Position numbers and translations under genes: made by a program | NCBI RefSeq assembly: GCF_009741275.1 | Contig: NZ_WOWS01000002.1 | Span: 124,001 to 188,000 of the forward strand | Direction of reading: 5' to 3' | Length of the DNA: 64,000 nucleotides | From: Winogradskyella endarachnes | GTDB lineage: Bacteria > Bacteroidota > Bacteroidia > Flavobacteriales > Flavobacteriaceae | In this document: one piece after another, positions 9,690 through 17,984 of the stretch | Layout of the letters: each line of letters begins with the position of its first letter | Position numbering within the stretch: position 1 is the stretch's first letter | Notes under the pieces: model-generated | Database searches by the model: none | What the model was told of the DNA's origin: nothing | The model's input: the letters and a program-made list of their open reading frames with translations, nothing else

Positions 9690-11639
9690 ATGAAAAACCT
9701 AATTTTAGTATTAACTTTCGCTTTAATATCACATAAAAGTATAGCCCAAAATTTTAGTTTTGGAAAAGTATCAAAGTCTGAACTTGAAGAGAATTATCAC
9801 CCAAAAGACTCTGCAACTTCAGCAGCTATTTTATATAGAAAAGAAATTATAAGATTTGAATTTTATACCAATGAAGGGTTTGTACAACAAAGAGAAATCC
9901 ATGAGCGCATTAAAATTTATAACAAAGATGGTTTCGACTGGGCAACAAAAAAAGTTTATTTATATGCTGGTAATAATGGAGAGTCTTTAAAAGGACTAAA
10001 AGGGTATACTTACAATTTAATAGATGGTAAAGTAGAGAAAGAAAAACTTAAAAGTGATGGTATGTTTGAAGAGGCCTACAATGAATATACAAATATCACT
10101 TCTTTTACAATGCCTAAGGTTAAAGAAGGCACAATAATAGAGTATAAATATATTGTTAGTTCAAATAGGTATGGAATTGACGATGTCCTATTTCAATTTA
10201 GTATTCCTATTAATAAATTAGAGATTAATATTTCTACACCAGAATATTATTTATACAATAAACAATATAACTTTCAGGCTACTTATTTGCCAAAAATAGA
10301 AGAGTCATCACAGCACACTACAGTTCCGTTTAATTATAAGATGAATGTTCTAAAAATAAATGAAACGGATGTTCCTGCTTTAAGAGAAGAGGCTTATTCT
10401 GGTAGTTACAACAATTATAGAAGTAAAATGGCCATGGAATTAACAGGCTATTTAGATTCTAACAAAGTTTTGGTCAAAACGTTTTCTTCATCTTGGGAAG
10501 AAGTGTCTAAAACCATTTACGAAAGTCAAAATTTCGGAGGTCAACTAGGGGTTTTCAATATATATAAAGATGATGTTGAGGCAGTTTTATCTGGTGTAGA
10601 AGATGATTTTGAAAAAGCATTTTTAATCCAAAACCTTGTAAAGTCTAAAGTTAAATGGAATGGTGGGTATGGAAAATATGCTAGTAAAGGTGTACGGTCT
10701 GCTTATAAAAATGGAGAAGGAAATGTAGGAGATATTAATCTTATGATAGTTTCTATGTTACGTTCTCAAGGTGTTAATGCAAATCCTGTTGTGTTAAGTA
10801 CAAGAAACAATGGTATACCACTTTTTCCATCTAGACAAGGATTTAACTATGTAATTTGTAGTGTAGAAAAAAATGGTAAAATTTTGTTAATAGATGGTAC
10901 AGAGCAATATAGTACTAATAATATATTACCTCAACGCGTTCTAAATTGGCAAGGTCGCGTAATTAAAGATAAAAGTGTTTCTAGCTGGATTGATTTAAGA
11001 ACTAATACAAACTCAATAGAGTCTTCAATGCTAAATGTATCTATTGATGAAGATTTTACAATAACAGGTAAAGTAGCACAGCATTTAACTAATTATAATG
11101 CTTATTTTTTTAGAAATAAATATGCTTCTGTACCTATTGAAGACCATATAAAATCATTAGAGGAGGATAAAGGTGCAATAGAAATAAGTGAATTAAGCTT
11201 AACTAATATAAAGGATCCTACACAACCGGTTAAAGTTAATTATAACTATGAGTTGTCAGATGCTGTTGATGAAATTGGAGATAAATTATATTTTTCACCA
11301 ATGTTGTTTTTAGCAACTAAAGAAAATCCGTTTAAATTAGAAGAACGTCAATATCCAATAGATTTTGTAATTCCGTTTACAGATAAATTTATGGTAAACA
11401 TTAAATTACCAGAAGGTTATAAGGTAGAATCATTACCTAATTCTGAAGCTTTAGAATTTAAAGATGCCAATGTAAAATTCACATACTTGATACAACAAAA
11501 TGGTAATTTTTTACAATTAAAAGTACAATTTGATATTATAAATCCGTTAATTTTACCAGCTGATTATAAAGATTTTAAAAACTTTTATAGTAAAATTGTA
11601 GAAAAGCAAGCAGAACAAATTGTATTAACTAAAAGTTAA
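9690..11639 (+). CDS. DUF3857-type exported protein, catalytic Cys and His replaced
   Basis: A 649-residue protein with a signal peptide (1-20, ending SIAQ), a DUF3857 N-terminal domain and a transglutaminase-fold middle. The catalytic Cys site reads Val346 (GNVGDINLM) and the His site reads Tyr387 (FNYVIC). Only the Asp survives (D402 in LIDGTE). It is probably a pseudo-transglutaminase that binds but does not catalyse. It lies 64 bases after the likely active protein encoded at 7715 and only 2 bases before the MazG-like gene, so it may drive transcription of the latter. Confidence 0.78.
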   Translation: MKNLILVLTFALISHKSIAQNFSFGKVSKSELEENYHPKDSATSAAILYRKEIIRFEFYTNEGFVQQREIHERIKIYNKDGFDWATKKVYLYAGNNGESLKGLKGYTYNLIDGKVEKEKLKSDGMFEEAYNEYTNITSFTMPKVKEGTIIEYKYIVSSNRYGIDDVLFQFSIPINKLEINISTPEYYLYNKQYNFQATYLPKIEESSQHTTVPFNYKMNVLKINETDVPALREEAYSGSYNNYRSKMAMELTGYLDSNKVLVKTFSSSWEEVSKTIYESQNFGGQLGVFNIYKDDVEAVLSGVEDDFEKAFLIQNLVKSKVKWNGGYGKYASKGVRSAYKNGEGNVGDINLMIVSMLRSQGVNANPVVLSTRNNGIPLFPSRQGFNYVICSVEKNGKILLIDGTEQYSTNNILPQRVLNWQGRVIKDKSVSSWIDLRTNTNSIESSMLNVSIDEDFTITGKVAQHLTNYNAYFFRNKYASVPIEDHIKSLEEDKGAIEISELSLTNIKDPTQPVKVNYNYELSDAVDEIGDKLYFSPMLFLATKENPFKLEERQYPIDFVIPFTDKFMVNIKLPEGYKVESLPNSEALEFKDANVKFTYLIQQNGNFLQLKVQFDIINPLILPADYKDFKNFYSKIVEKQAEQIVLTKS

Positions 11640-11641
11640 TT

Positions 11642-11968
11642 ATGGATATTAAAAACGCACAAAAAGACGTTGATAATTGGATAAAAGAGCATGGTGTTCG
11701 TTATTTTAATGAACTTACTAATATGGCGCAATTAACAGAAGAAGTTGGTGAGGTAGCCCGTATTATTGCAAGGCGCTATGGTGAACAAAGTGAAAAAGAG
11801 AGCGATAAAGACAAAGATTTAGGTGAAGAACTTTCTGATGTTATGTTTGTAGTATTGTGTTTAGCCAACCAAACAGGCATAGATTTACAAGAAGCTTTTG
11901 ATAAAAAAATGGAAAAGAAAACCAAACGCGATCATAACCGTCATCATAATAATGAGAAACTAAAATGA
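11642..11968 (+). CDS. MazG-like nucleotide pyrophosphohydrolase
   Basis: A compact all-alpha NTP pyrophosphohydrolase of 108 residues. The metal-binding signature is visible: EEVGEVARI (helix with three Glu) and GEELSDVMFVVLCLAN (Glu and Asp). It probably hydrolyses (d)NTPs to the monophosphate and pyrophosphate, as a house-cleaning enzyme. The C-terminal tail is His- and Lys-rich (KRDHNRHHNNEK). The start follows the previous stop by 2 bases. Its position between dtd and aroA fits the arrangement I recall from related genomes. Confidence 0.9.
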   Translation: MDIKNAQKDVDNWIKEHGVRYFNELTNMAQLTEEVGEVARIIARRYGEQSEKESDKDKDLGEELSDVMFVVLCLANQTGIDLQEAFDKKMEKKTKRDHNRHHNNEKLK

Positions 11969-11980
11969 TAGTATCTAAAA

Positions 11981-12321
11981 ATGATTTTATTTTTTGCTAT
12001 AGGTAGTATTGTCTTTGTCGCATTTTTAGGGTATTTTTTTCTTTATAAAAACCAACAAAAAGATATAATAAACTTAGAAACGGATTGGCAGAAATTCTTA
12101 AAAGCAAAATCTAACAATGATATTAAAGGTATTAAAGATTACGGTAATCTGCAGGTCTATAATAAATACCTTCGTTAGAACTAAGTAGTACTGTAAATTC
12201 TAGACTTAAAGAGTATCCAGATTTAGCAAAATTGAAGGATGCTGTACTAAATAAAAAATTACATTACAATCGTCCATTGCCTTATTCAGGAAGTAGTGGA
12301 GGAAAAAAGCAAAGTTGGTAA
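11981..12321 (+). pseudogene. Small membrane-anchored protein gene, apparently frameshifted
   Basis: The ATG at 11981 opens a frame with one N-terminal transmembrane segment (ILFFAIGSIVFVAFLGYFFL) and a polar tail, closed by TAG at 12176-12178. A second frame, -1 relative to the first, is open from about 12166 to TAA 12319-12321. It reads as a natural continuation (SLELSSTVNSRLKEYPDLAK, then LHYNRPLPYSGSSGG) with normal amino acid composition. Joined, they give a protein of about 112 residues. Either the gene is decayed or one base is missing near 12166-12175. I do not know the family. It lies 12 bases after the MazG-like gene. Confidence 0.55.
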
Positions 12322-12462
12322 GTGTATTCAGACAGGTCTTAGATTATTTATAAACGCTTTTTATTTACTGTCTATAATTCTTTACACTTTTACTATCTTG
12401 GCATTTTATTAGAAAATTCAATTGAATTTAACTTCAATAATAGTTTAAGAAAAAATCTTTGC

Positions 12463-13689
12463 ATGGACATTAGTATCCAAAAATCAAAATTAAAAAATCA
12501 TCAAAGCGTTCAAATTACTGGTTCAAAAAGTGAATCTAATCGCTTACTTTTATTAAAAGCTCTTTATCCTCAAATTAATATAGAAAATGTATCTAATTCA
12601 GATGATTCTGTACTTATGCAAAAGGCATTAGTATCTAAAGAGTCTTTAATAGATATACATCATGCAGGTACAGCGATGCGTTTTCTTACAGCTTATTTTT
12701 CAATTCAAGATGGAAGAGAAGTAACTATTACGGGTTCTAAACGTATGAAAGAACGACCAATTAAAATTTTGGTTGATGCCTTAAAAACATTAGGAGCTGA
12801 TATAGAGTATTTAGAGAATGATGGTTTTCCTCCGTTAAAAATAATAGGCAAAAAGCTAATAACAAACAAAGTCACGTTAGAGGCCAATGTAAGTAGTCAA
12901 TATATTTCGGCTTTATTACTTATTGCTTCAAAATTAGAAAATGGATTAGAACTAACGTTAGCAGGTAACATAACGTCTGTACCTTATATAAAAATGACCT
13001 TGAGCTTACTAGATTCTATTGGTATTGAAACGGATTTTAGAGGTAATATTATTACAGTAAACCCATTATCAACGAGTATCAAAGAGAAGAACTTAGTAGT
13101 AGAATCCGATTGGTCTTCTGCATCTTATTTTTATAGTTCAGTAGCCTTAAGTGATGTTGGTACTGAGATTACAATAGGTTCATATAAAGAAGAGAGCTTA
13201 CAAGGAGATTCTGTATTAGCAAGCATTTATAAAAGTTTTGGTGTTACTACGGTTTATAAAAATCAAGCAATCACCCTTCTTAAAACTGATTTTATAGATT
13301 CAAAATCTATAATAGAATTAGATTTAAAAAACGCTCCGGATATTGCACAAACAATAGCAGTAACAGCATTTGGTTTAGGCATAGAATGTTATATGGTAGG
13401 TTTGCATACATTAAAAATAAAGGAAACCGATCGTTTAGTAGCTTTAAAAATAGAATTAGAAAAGTTGGGAGCAAATGTTAGCATTACAGATGCCACTTTG
13501 CATTTAAAGTCTTCGGATAAAATAATTTCTGATGTTGAAATAGCAACTTACAATGATCATAGAATGGCAATGGCGTTTGCGCCATTAGGTTTAAAAACAG
13601 ATATTAAAATAAAAAATGCTGATGTTGTAAGTAAATCTTATCCTCAATTTTGGGAAGATTTTACAGCTATTGGCTTCAGTTTAAAATAG
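12463..13689 (+). CDS. aroA: 3-phosphoshikimate 1-carboxyvinyltransferase (EPSP synthase)
   Basis: The enzyme joins shikimate-3-phosphate and phosphoenolpyruvate in the shikimate pathway. Visible motifs are GSKSESNR at 20-27 (phosphate binding), HAGTAMRFLTAY at 67-78 (the E. coli NAGTAMRPL region, with Phe in place of Pro), NAPDIAQT (catalytic Asp), KETDRL and NDHRMAMAFAP. At 408 residues it is slightly shorter than the E. coli enzyme, as I expect in Bacteroidota. Together with the chorismate mutase at the window start it indicates an aromatic amino acid cluster that has been spread apart by inserted genes. Confidence 0.96.
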   Translation: MDISIQKSKLKNHQSVQITGSKSESNRLLLLKALYPQINIENVSNSDDSVLMQKALVSKESLIDIHHAGTAMRFLTAYFSIQDGREVTITGSKRMKERPIKILVDALKTLGADIEYLENDGFPPLKIIGKKLITNKVTLEANVSSQYISALLLIASKLENGLELTLAGNITSVPYIKMTLSLLDSIGIETDFRGNIITVNPLSTSIKEKNLVVESDWSSASYFYSSVALSDVGTEITIGSYKEESLQGDSVLASIYKSFGVTTVYKNQAITLLKTDFIDSKSIIELDLKNAPDIAQTIAVTAFGLGIECYMVGLHTLKIKETDRLVALKIELEKLGANVSITDATLHLKSSDKIISDVEIATYNDHRMAMAFAPLGLKTDIKIKNADVVSKSYPQFWEDFTAIGFSLK

Positions 13690-13782
13690 TAGACAAATAA
13701 GGTATTATTAAAATACAAACGACCATTAATTTATTTACTTCAATCTTTTAGATGTTATAATTTAAAATAAACCTTCATTTAC

Positions 13783-13814
13783 TTGACAAGGCCTATGTTG
13801 AGATTGTATATTTG
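13783..13814 (+). promoter_or_regulatory. Candidate promoter for queA
   Basis: TATATTTG at 13807-13814 exactly fits the -7 consensus. TTG at 13783-13785 stands 21 bases upstream. Transcription would start near 13820, about 20 bases before the queA ATG. Confidence 0.55.
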
Positions 13815-13838
13815 CATTTCGAAAAAAAATAAAAATAC

Positions 13839-14888
13839 ATGAAATTATCACACTTTAATTTTGATCTTCCAGATGAATTACTTGCAGAACATCCGGCAGA
13901 ACACAGAGATGAATCGCGATTGATGGTCCTTAACAGAGAAAAGCAAACTATAGAGCATAAGCTTTTTAAGGATATTATCGATTATTTTGATGAAGGTGAT
14001 GTGATGATAATGAATGATACTAAGGTTTTTCCTGCTAGATTGTATGGTAACAAAGAGAAAACTGGCGCACGTATCGAAGTGTTTTTATTACGCGAATTAA
14101 ACCAAGAACAACGTCTTTGGGATGTTTTAGTAGATCCAGCTCGTAAAATTAGAATTGGTAATAAGCTTTACTTTGGTGATGACGAAACGTTAGTAGCAGA
14201 AGTGATAGATAATACAACATCTAGAGGTAGAACATTACGTTTCTTATATGATGGTTCTTATCACGATTTTAGAGCTAAGTTAACAGAGTTAGGAGAAACA
14301 CCTTTACCAAAATACATTAATAGAGAAGTAGAGCCAGAAGATGCTGAGCGCTACCAAACTATCTATGCTAAGAAAGAAGGAGCTGTGGCTGCACCAACTG
14401 CAGGTTTACACTTTTCTAAACATCTATTAAAAAGGTTAGAGATAAAAGGTGTTGAAACAGCTGAGGTAACCTTACATGTAGGTTTAGGAACGTTTAACCC
14501 TGTAGAGGTTGAAGATTTATCTAAACATAAAATGGATAGTGAAGAAATTATTATCACAAAACAAGCTGCTGATATCGTTAATAAAGGAATTGAAAATAAA
14601 AAGCGTGTTTGTGCAGTAGGTACAACATCAATGAGAACAATTGAGAGTTCGGTATCTTCAAATGGAAGATTAAATGAATTTGAAGGTTGGACAAACAAAT
14701 TTATCTTTCCACCTTATGATTTTAGTATAGCCAATTGCATGATTACTAACTTCCATACACCAAAGTCTACACTATTAATGATGACATCGGCCTTTGCAGG
14801 TCATGATTTTATGAAAAAAGCATACGAAGAAGCTGTAAAAGAAAAATATAGATTTTATTCTTATGGTGACGCCATGTTAATTATCTAA
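13839..14888 (+). CDS. queA: S-adenosylmethionine:tRNA ribosyltransferase-isomerase
   Basis: QueA transfers and isomerises the ribosyl part of SAM onto 7-aminomethyl-7-deazaguanine in tRNA, giving epoxyqueuosine. The 349-residue protein has the family start ([20 protein letters not shown]), [33 protein letters not shown] and [15 protein letters not shown]. It ends normally with YSYGDAMLI. It has its own promoter and terminator. Confidence 0.97.
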   Translation: MKLSHFNFDLPDELLAEHPAEHRDESRLMVLNREKQTIEHKLFKDIIDYFDEGDVMIMNDTKVFPARLYGNKEKTGARIEVFLLRELNQEQRLWDVLVDPARKIRIGNKLYFGDDETLVAEVIDNTTSRGRTLRFLYDGSYHDFRAKLTELGETPLPKYINREVEPEDAERYQTIYAKKEGAVAAPTAGLHFSKHLLKRLEIKGVETAEVTLHVGLGTFNPVEVEDLSKHKMDSEEIIITKQAADIVNKGIENKKRVCAVGTTSMRTIESSVSSNGRLNEFEGWTNKFIFPPYDFSIANCMITNFHTPKSTLLMMTSAFAGHDFMKKAYEEAVKEKYRFYSYGDAMLII

Positions 14889-14908
14889 ATTGAGAATATT
14901 AATAATCT

Positions 14909-14936
14909 AAAGCCTCTTAATTGAGGCTTTTTTTAT
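14909..14936 (+). terminator. Rho-independent terminator after queA
   Basis: An 8-bp stem (aaagcctc/gaggcttt) with a 6-nt loop is followed by a T run, 20 bases after the queA stop. Confidence 0.85.
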
Positions 14937-14976
14937 TTTAAAAGAAAACCAATTGAATTAAGTACTTTTGCATTAG

Positions 14977-16017
14977 ATGGAAGTGAAAAAGAAAGATATA
15001 CGAGCGTTAACTAAAGAGCAATTACGAGAATTTTTTGTAAAGCACGGCGATAAAGCTTTTAGAGGAAATCAAGTATACGAATGGCTTTGGCAGAAGTCGG
15101 CTTATAGTTTTGAGGATATGACTAATATTTCATTAGAAACTAGACAAATGCTAGAGGATAATTTTGTAATTAATCACATCAAAGTAGATCAAATGCAACG
15201 TAGTTCTGATGGAACTATAAAAAATGCAGTTCGCTTACATGATGATTTAGTTGTAGAATCCGTCTTAATTCCAACAGCATCTAGAACAACAGCTTGTGTT
15301 TCTTCGCAAGTAGGTTGTAGTTTAGATTGTAGGTTTTGTGCAACTGCAAGATTAAAACGTATGCGTAACTTAAATCCTGATGAAATCTATGATCAGGTTG
15401 TAGCAATAGATAATGAGAGCCGTTTATATCACAACAGACCATTAAGCAATATTGTATTTATGGGAATGGGAGAACCATTAATGAATTATAATAATGTTTT
15501 AAAAGCTATAGATAAAATTACCTCACCAGAAGGATTAGGTATGTCACCAAAACGTATTGTTGTATCGACATCTGGAGTGCCAAAAATGATTAAGAAAATG
15601 GCGGATGATAACGTTAAGTTTAAGTTAGCTGTATCTTTACACTCTGCTATTGATGATATACGGACTTCTATAATGCCATTTAACTCTACATTTCCATTAC
15701 ATGATTTAAGAGAAGCCTTACAATATTGGTATGCGGCGACTAAAAATAGAATAACTTATGAATATGTCGTTTGGGATGGGATAAATGACAAACGTAAAGA
15801 CGTAGAGGCTTTAGTAGAATTTTGCAAGTTTGCGCCAAGTAAGGTTAATCTTATTGAGTATAATCCTATTGACGATGGTGAGTTTCAACAAGCTACCTCA
15901 AAAGCCATAGATATGTATGTTAGTATTCTCGAGGCTAATAATATTACCGTAACTGTTAGACGAAGTAGAGGTAAAGATATTGATGCCGCTTGTGGACAAT
16001 TAGCCAATAAAAGTTAG
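14977..16017 (+). CDS. rlmN: 23S rRNA (A2503-C2) methyltransferase / tRNA A37 methyltransferase
   Basis: A radical-SAM methyltransferase of 346 residues. The cluster motif is C114-xxx-C118-xx-C121 (CSLDCRFC), preceded by the QVG segment typical of RlmN. The second catalytic Cys is C339 in DAACGQL near the C-terminus. GMGEPLMNY is the SAM-binding GGE-type motif. Full length. A TACTTTTG box at 14963-14970 ends only 6 bases before the ATG, so the transcript may be leaderless. Confidence 0.97.
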   Translation: MEVKKKDIRALTKEQLREFFVKHGDKAFRGNQVYEWLWQKSAYSFEDMTNISLETRQMLEDNFVINHIKVDQMQRSSDGTIKNAVRLHDDLVVESVLIPTASRTTACVSSQVGCSLDCRFCATARLKRMRNLNPDEIYDQVVAIDNESRLYHNRPLSNIVFMGMGEPLMNYNNVLKAIDKITSPEGLGMSPKRIVVSTSGVPKMIKKMADDNVKFKLAVSLHSAIDDIRTSIMPFNSTFPLHDLREALQYWYAATKNRITYEYVVWDGINDKRKDVEALVEFCKFAPSKVNLIEYNPIDDGEFQQATSKAIDMYVSILEANNITVTVRRSRGKDIDAACGQLANKS

Positions 16018-16033
16018 GTCATCGCTTTAAATA

Positions 16034-16085
16034 AAGAATCATAAAAAAAGGTAAACAAATTTGTTTACCTTTTTTTATGATTCTT
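16034..16085. terminator. Perfect 52-bp palindromic bidirectional terminator
   Basis: Bases 16034-16059 are the exact reverse complement of 16060-16085. Each arm carries a run of seven A or T, so the RNA from either strand folds into a long hairpin with a U tract. It sits between the convergent genes rlmN (stop 16017) and the outer-membrane protein gene (stop 16096). Confidence 0.85.
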
Positions 16086-16095
16086 GTTATATTAT

Positions 16096-16671
16096 TTATA
16101 ATTTAAATATTGCTTGTAAATGATATTGGTAATGGTTGTTATCGTATCCGCTTTCAGCATGGTTAATTGCAAACTTAGCAATAGTTTGTGCTCTTATACC
16201 AAATGATCTATCTCTATTTAACCAAAATAGAACGCCTCCACCTAAGTTCAACGAAACATTAGTTTCATCTATGTGAAAAAATCCTACACCAGCATTAGCA
16301 TATAAATCAAACCAATCGTCGTTGGGTGCAATATGGCGTCCAAAGTAATATTTTAAATGTGTATCTAAGGAGATGTAGTTATAATCTTTCTCTACTTCTT
16401 GAAACGGAGCTTCGTCTAATCCTGTGCCTTCAGCAAACCCGTTAAATGTAATAGCTTGTTCTATTGCCAGTTTTTCTGACCATTTAAATTCTACAGCTGC
16501 AGAAATAGGGAATTCAAATGTCCATTCTCCAGGTTTATAAAATGGATTTTGAGAACCCAAAGTATTAATAGCATTTAATCCTATACTTAAACGCCATTCA
16601 TCATCATGTCTTTGTGCAAATGATGATAAACTAAATGTTGCTAATAAAACAATTAAAAATATTTTTTTCAT
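16096..16671 (-). CDS. Outer-membrane beta-barrel protein
   Basis: 191 residues when started at the MKKIFL ATG (16669-16671). The longer upstream frame would bury the signal peptide, so I reject it. Signal peptide 1-20 (FSLSSFAQ). The rest alternates short beta strands with aromatic girdles: VEFKWSEKLAIEQAITF, HLKYYFGRHI, DLYANAGVGFFHID, LNLGGGVLFWL and a terminal strand ending HLQAIFKL, the usual Phe/Leu-terminated last strand. It is a small barrel of the OMP_b-brl type with unknown cargo. The promoter is strong and very close, giving a leader of about 10 nt. Confidence 0.75.
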   Translation of the reverse strand: MKKIFLIVLLATFSLSSFAQRHDDEWRLSIGLNAINTLGSQNPFYKPGEWTFEFPISAAVEFKWSEKLAIEQAITFNGFAEGTGLDEAPFQEVEKDYNYISLDTHLKYYFGRHIAPNDDWFDLYANAGVGFFHIDETNVSLNLGGGVLFWLNRDRSFGIRAQTIAKFAINHAESGYDNNHYQYHLQAIFKL

Positions 16672-16687
16672 GCTAAAATAATTTGTC

Positions 16688-16718
16688 CAAAGGTAAACTT
16701 TATGCATTATAAAACAAA
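16688..16718 (-). promoter_or_regulatory. Bacteroidota-type promoter of the outer-membrane protein gene
   Basis: On the - strand, TTTG (16715-16718) and TACCTTTG (16688-16695) are separated by exactly 19 bases, a full consensus match. It lies 17-47 bases upstream of the ATG. Confidence 0.72.
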
Positions 16719-16723
16719 TAATG

Positions 16724-16739
16724 ATGTAAAGTTTTACAT
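16724..16739. promoter_or_regulatory. Operator-like inverted repeat upstream of the OMP promoter
   Basis: ATGTAAA-GT-TTTACAT is a perfect 7-bp inverted repeat with a 2-base centre. It lies five bases upstream of the -33 element, a usual place for a dimeric activator or repressor. The regulator is not known. Confidence 0.4.
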
Positions 16740-16926
16740 TATATTCATAAATCAATCAATAATCTACGGAAATTAATATGTTGTCCAAGGCATATACCTT
16801 TAATTATTGAATTATTATTAAAGGATTGTCTCATTTATATTAAATCGTAGGAGAATTCAAATAATTATATATTCATTTTTTTGTGAAATTTAAGGTTTTT
16901 TTTTGAATTAGTTAAAAATTAAAACT

Positions 16927-17958
16927 TTATTTATTTGAAAATAACTTGTTAAGGATGTGTATAGTATAACTCTTGTTAGTTGCAAAAAGATGTATTCTTT
17001 TACGGATATTGAAATAACTTACTTTAATTATATTTAATGAAACTCTAAAGGGTTTAAATGCCATGAATAACTTATGCGTATAACTAATATAGTTCATGTA
17101 AAAATTAGAATGAATAGACTTAAATTCTATAAAGTAAATTTTTGCAAGTTGTAAAAATGATTTGCCATACTTTAATATTAAAATATTTTTAATTAAACTC
17201 TCATTAGTATATGACTTAAGAAGAATGGTGTCGTACAGAACTTTTAAACTTGGGAAATTATAGTAATGACCTAAATCATTGAGTTGCCAACTCCAAATTT
17301 GGTGTAAACTTAAATAATAGGAACTAGGAATTGCTATACCATTTACTATAACTTTAGATTGAAATAATTCGGATATGTTAATTAAAGATCTGTGTTTTTT
17401 AATTAGTAAGTCAGAGTGTAGTTCAATAGCAGCCAACTCCTTTTCAGAAATAAGGCGATCTAAATGCCTAAAATCTTTGTTTTCATAAGCATAACCAAAT
17501 GTCTTATTATATCCATTGGATTTTAAAATATTAAAAGCGTTTTGTATTTGAGATTTTTTAACCAAAATATCAATATCACCTATCATTCGTTCTGCTAAAT
17601 CATTGTATCTTTCAGCAGCTAAGAGTGCTGTTCCTTTTAAAAAAACATGTTCTATATTGTGCTCGTTTAAAATTCTAGATATTTTATATACTTGTTTTAA
17701 AATAGAAGTATTCCTATTTCTATTAATTGCTGCTAATTCTTCCAAATATGTTAGGAGATCTTCGGGTAGTGTATAAAGCAGTTTTCTAGATTTTAGACGA
17801 CAATATACAGTTGTAAGTACTAGGTATTTACTTGCTTCTTTAACTATAGCGTCCCAATTGAATTTAGAATTATTAAGAATAAGTTCTAAAGACTCATTAG
17901 AAGTTTCAAAACTTAAGATATCAGCTATATGATGATATGTATTAGAGTAATTACTCAT
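16927..17958 (-). CDS. NTP_transf_5-type nucleotidyltransferase of a peptide-modification cassette
   Basis: A 343-residue protein with the Pol-beta-like nucleotidyltransferase signature FLKGTALLAA (K108, G109) and IGDIDILV (D128 and D130 as metal ligands). This matches the NTP_transf_5 family, which I recall as a frequent companion of lasso-peptide and PqqD/HPr-kinase-like loci. The C-terminal half is helical and basic, with Leu-, Ile- and Tyr-rich segments but no clear membrane span. It is last in a three-gene unit, 26 bases after the kinase gene. It probably transfers a nucleotide or similar group to the peptide or a carrier. The substrate is inferred from context only. Confidence 0.7.
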   Translation of the reverse strand: MSNYSNTYHHIADILSFETSNESLELILNNSKFNWDAIVKEASKYLVLTTVYCRLKSRKLLYTLPEDLLTYLEELAAINRNRNTSILKQVYKISRILNEHNIEHVFLKGTALLAAERYNDLAERMIGDIDILVKKSQIQNAFNILKSNGYNKTFGYAYENKDFRHLDRLISEKELAAIELHSDLLIKKHRSLINISELFQSKVIVNGIAIPSSYYLSLHQIWSWQLNDLGHYYNFPSLKVLYDTILLKSYTNESLIKNILILKYGKSFLQLAKIYFIEFKSIHSNFYMNYISYTHKLFMAFKPFRVSLNIIKVSYFNIRKRIHLFATNKSYTIHILNKLFSNK

Positions 17959-17984
17959 AGTTAATTTCTGTACATCTAATATAA

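Noticed and set aside
16672..16755. Longer start of the outer-membrane protein (extra 28 residues)
   Set aside because: It would place a promoter match and a palindrome inside coding sequence and bury the signal peptide.
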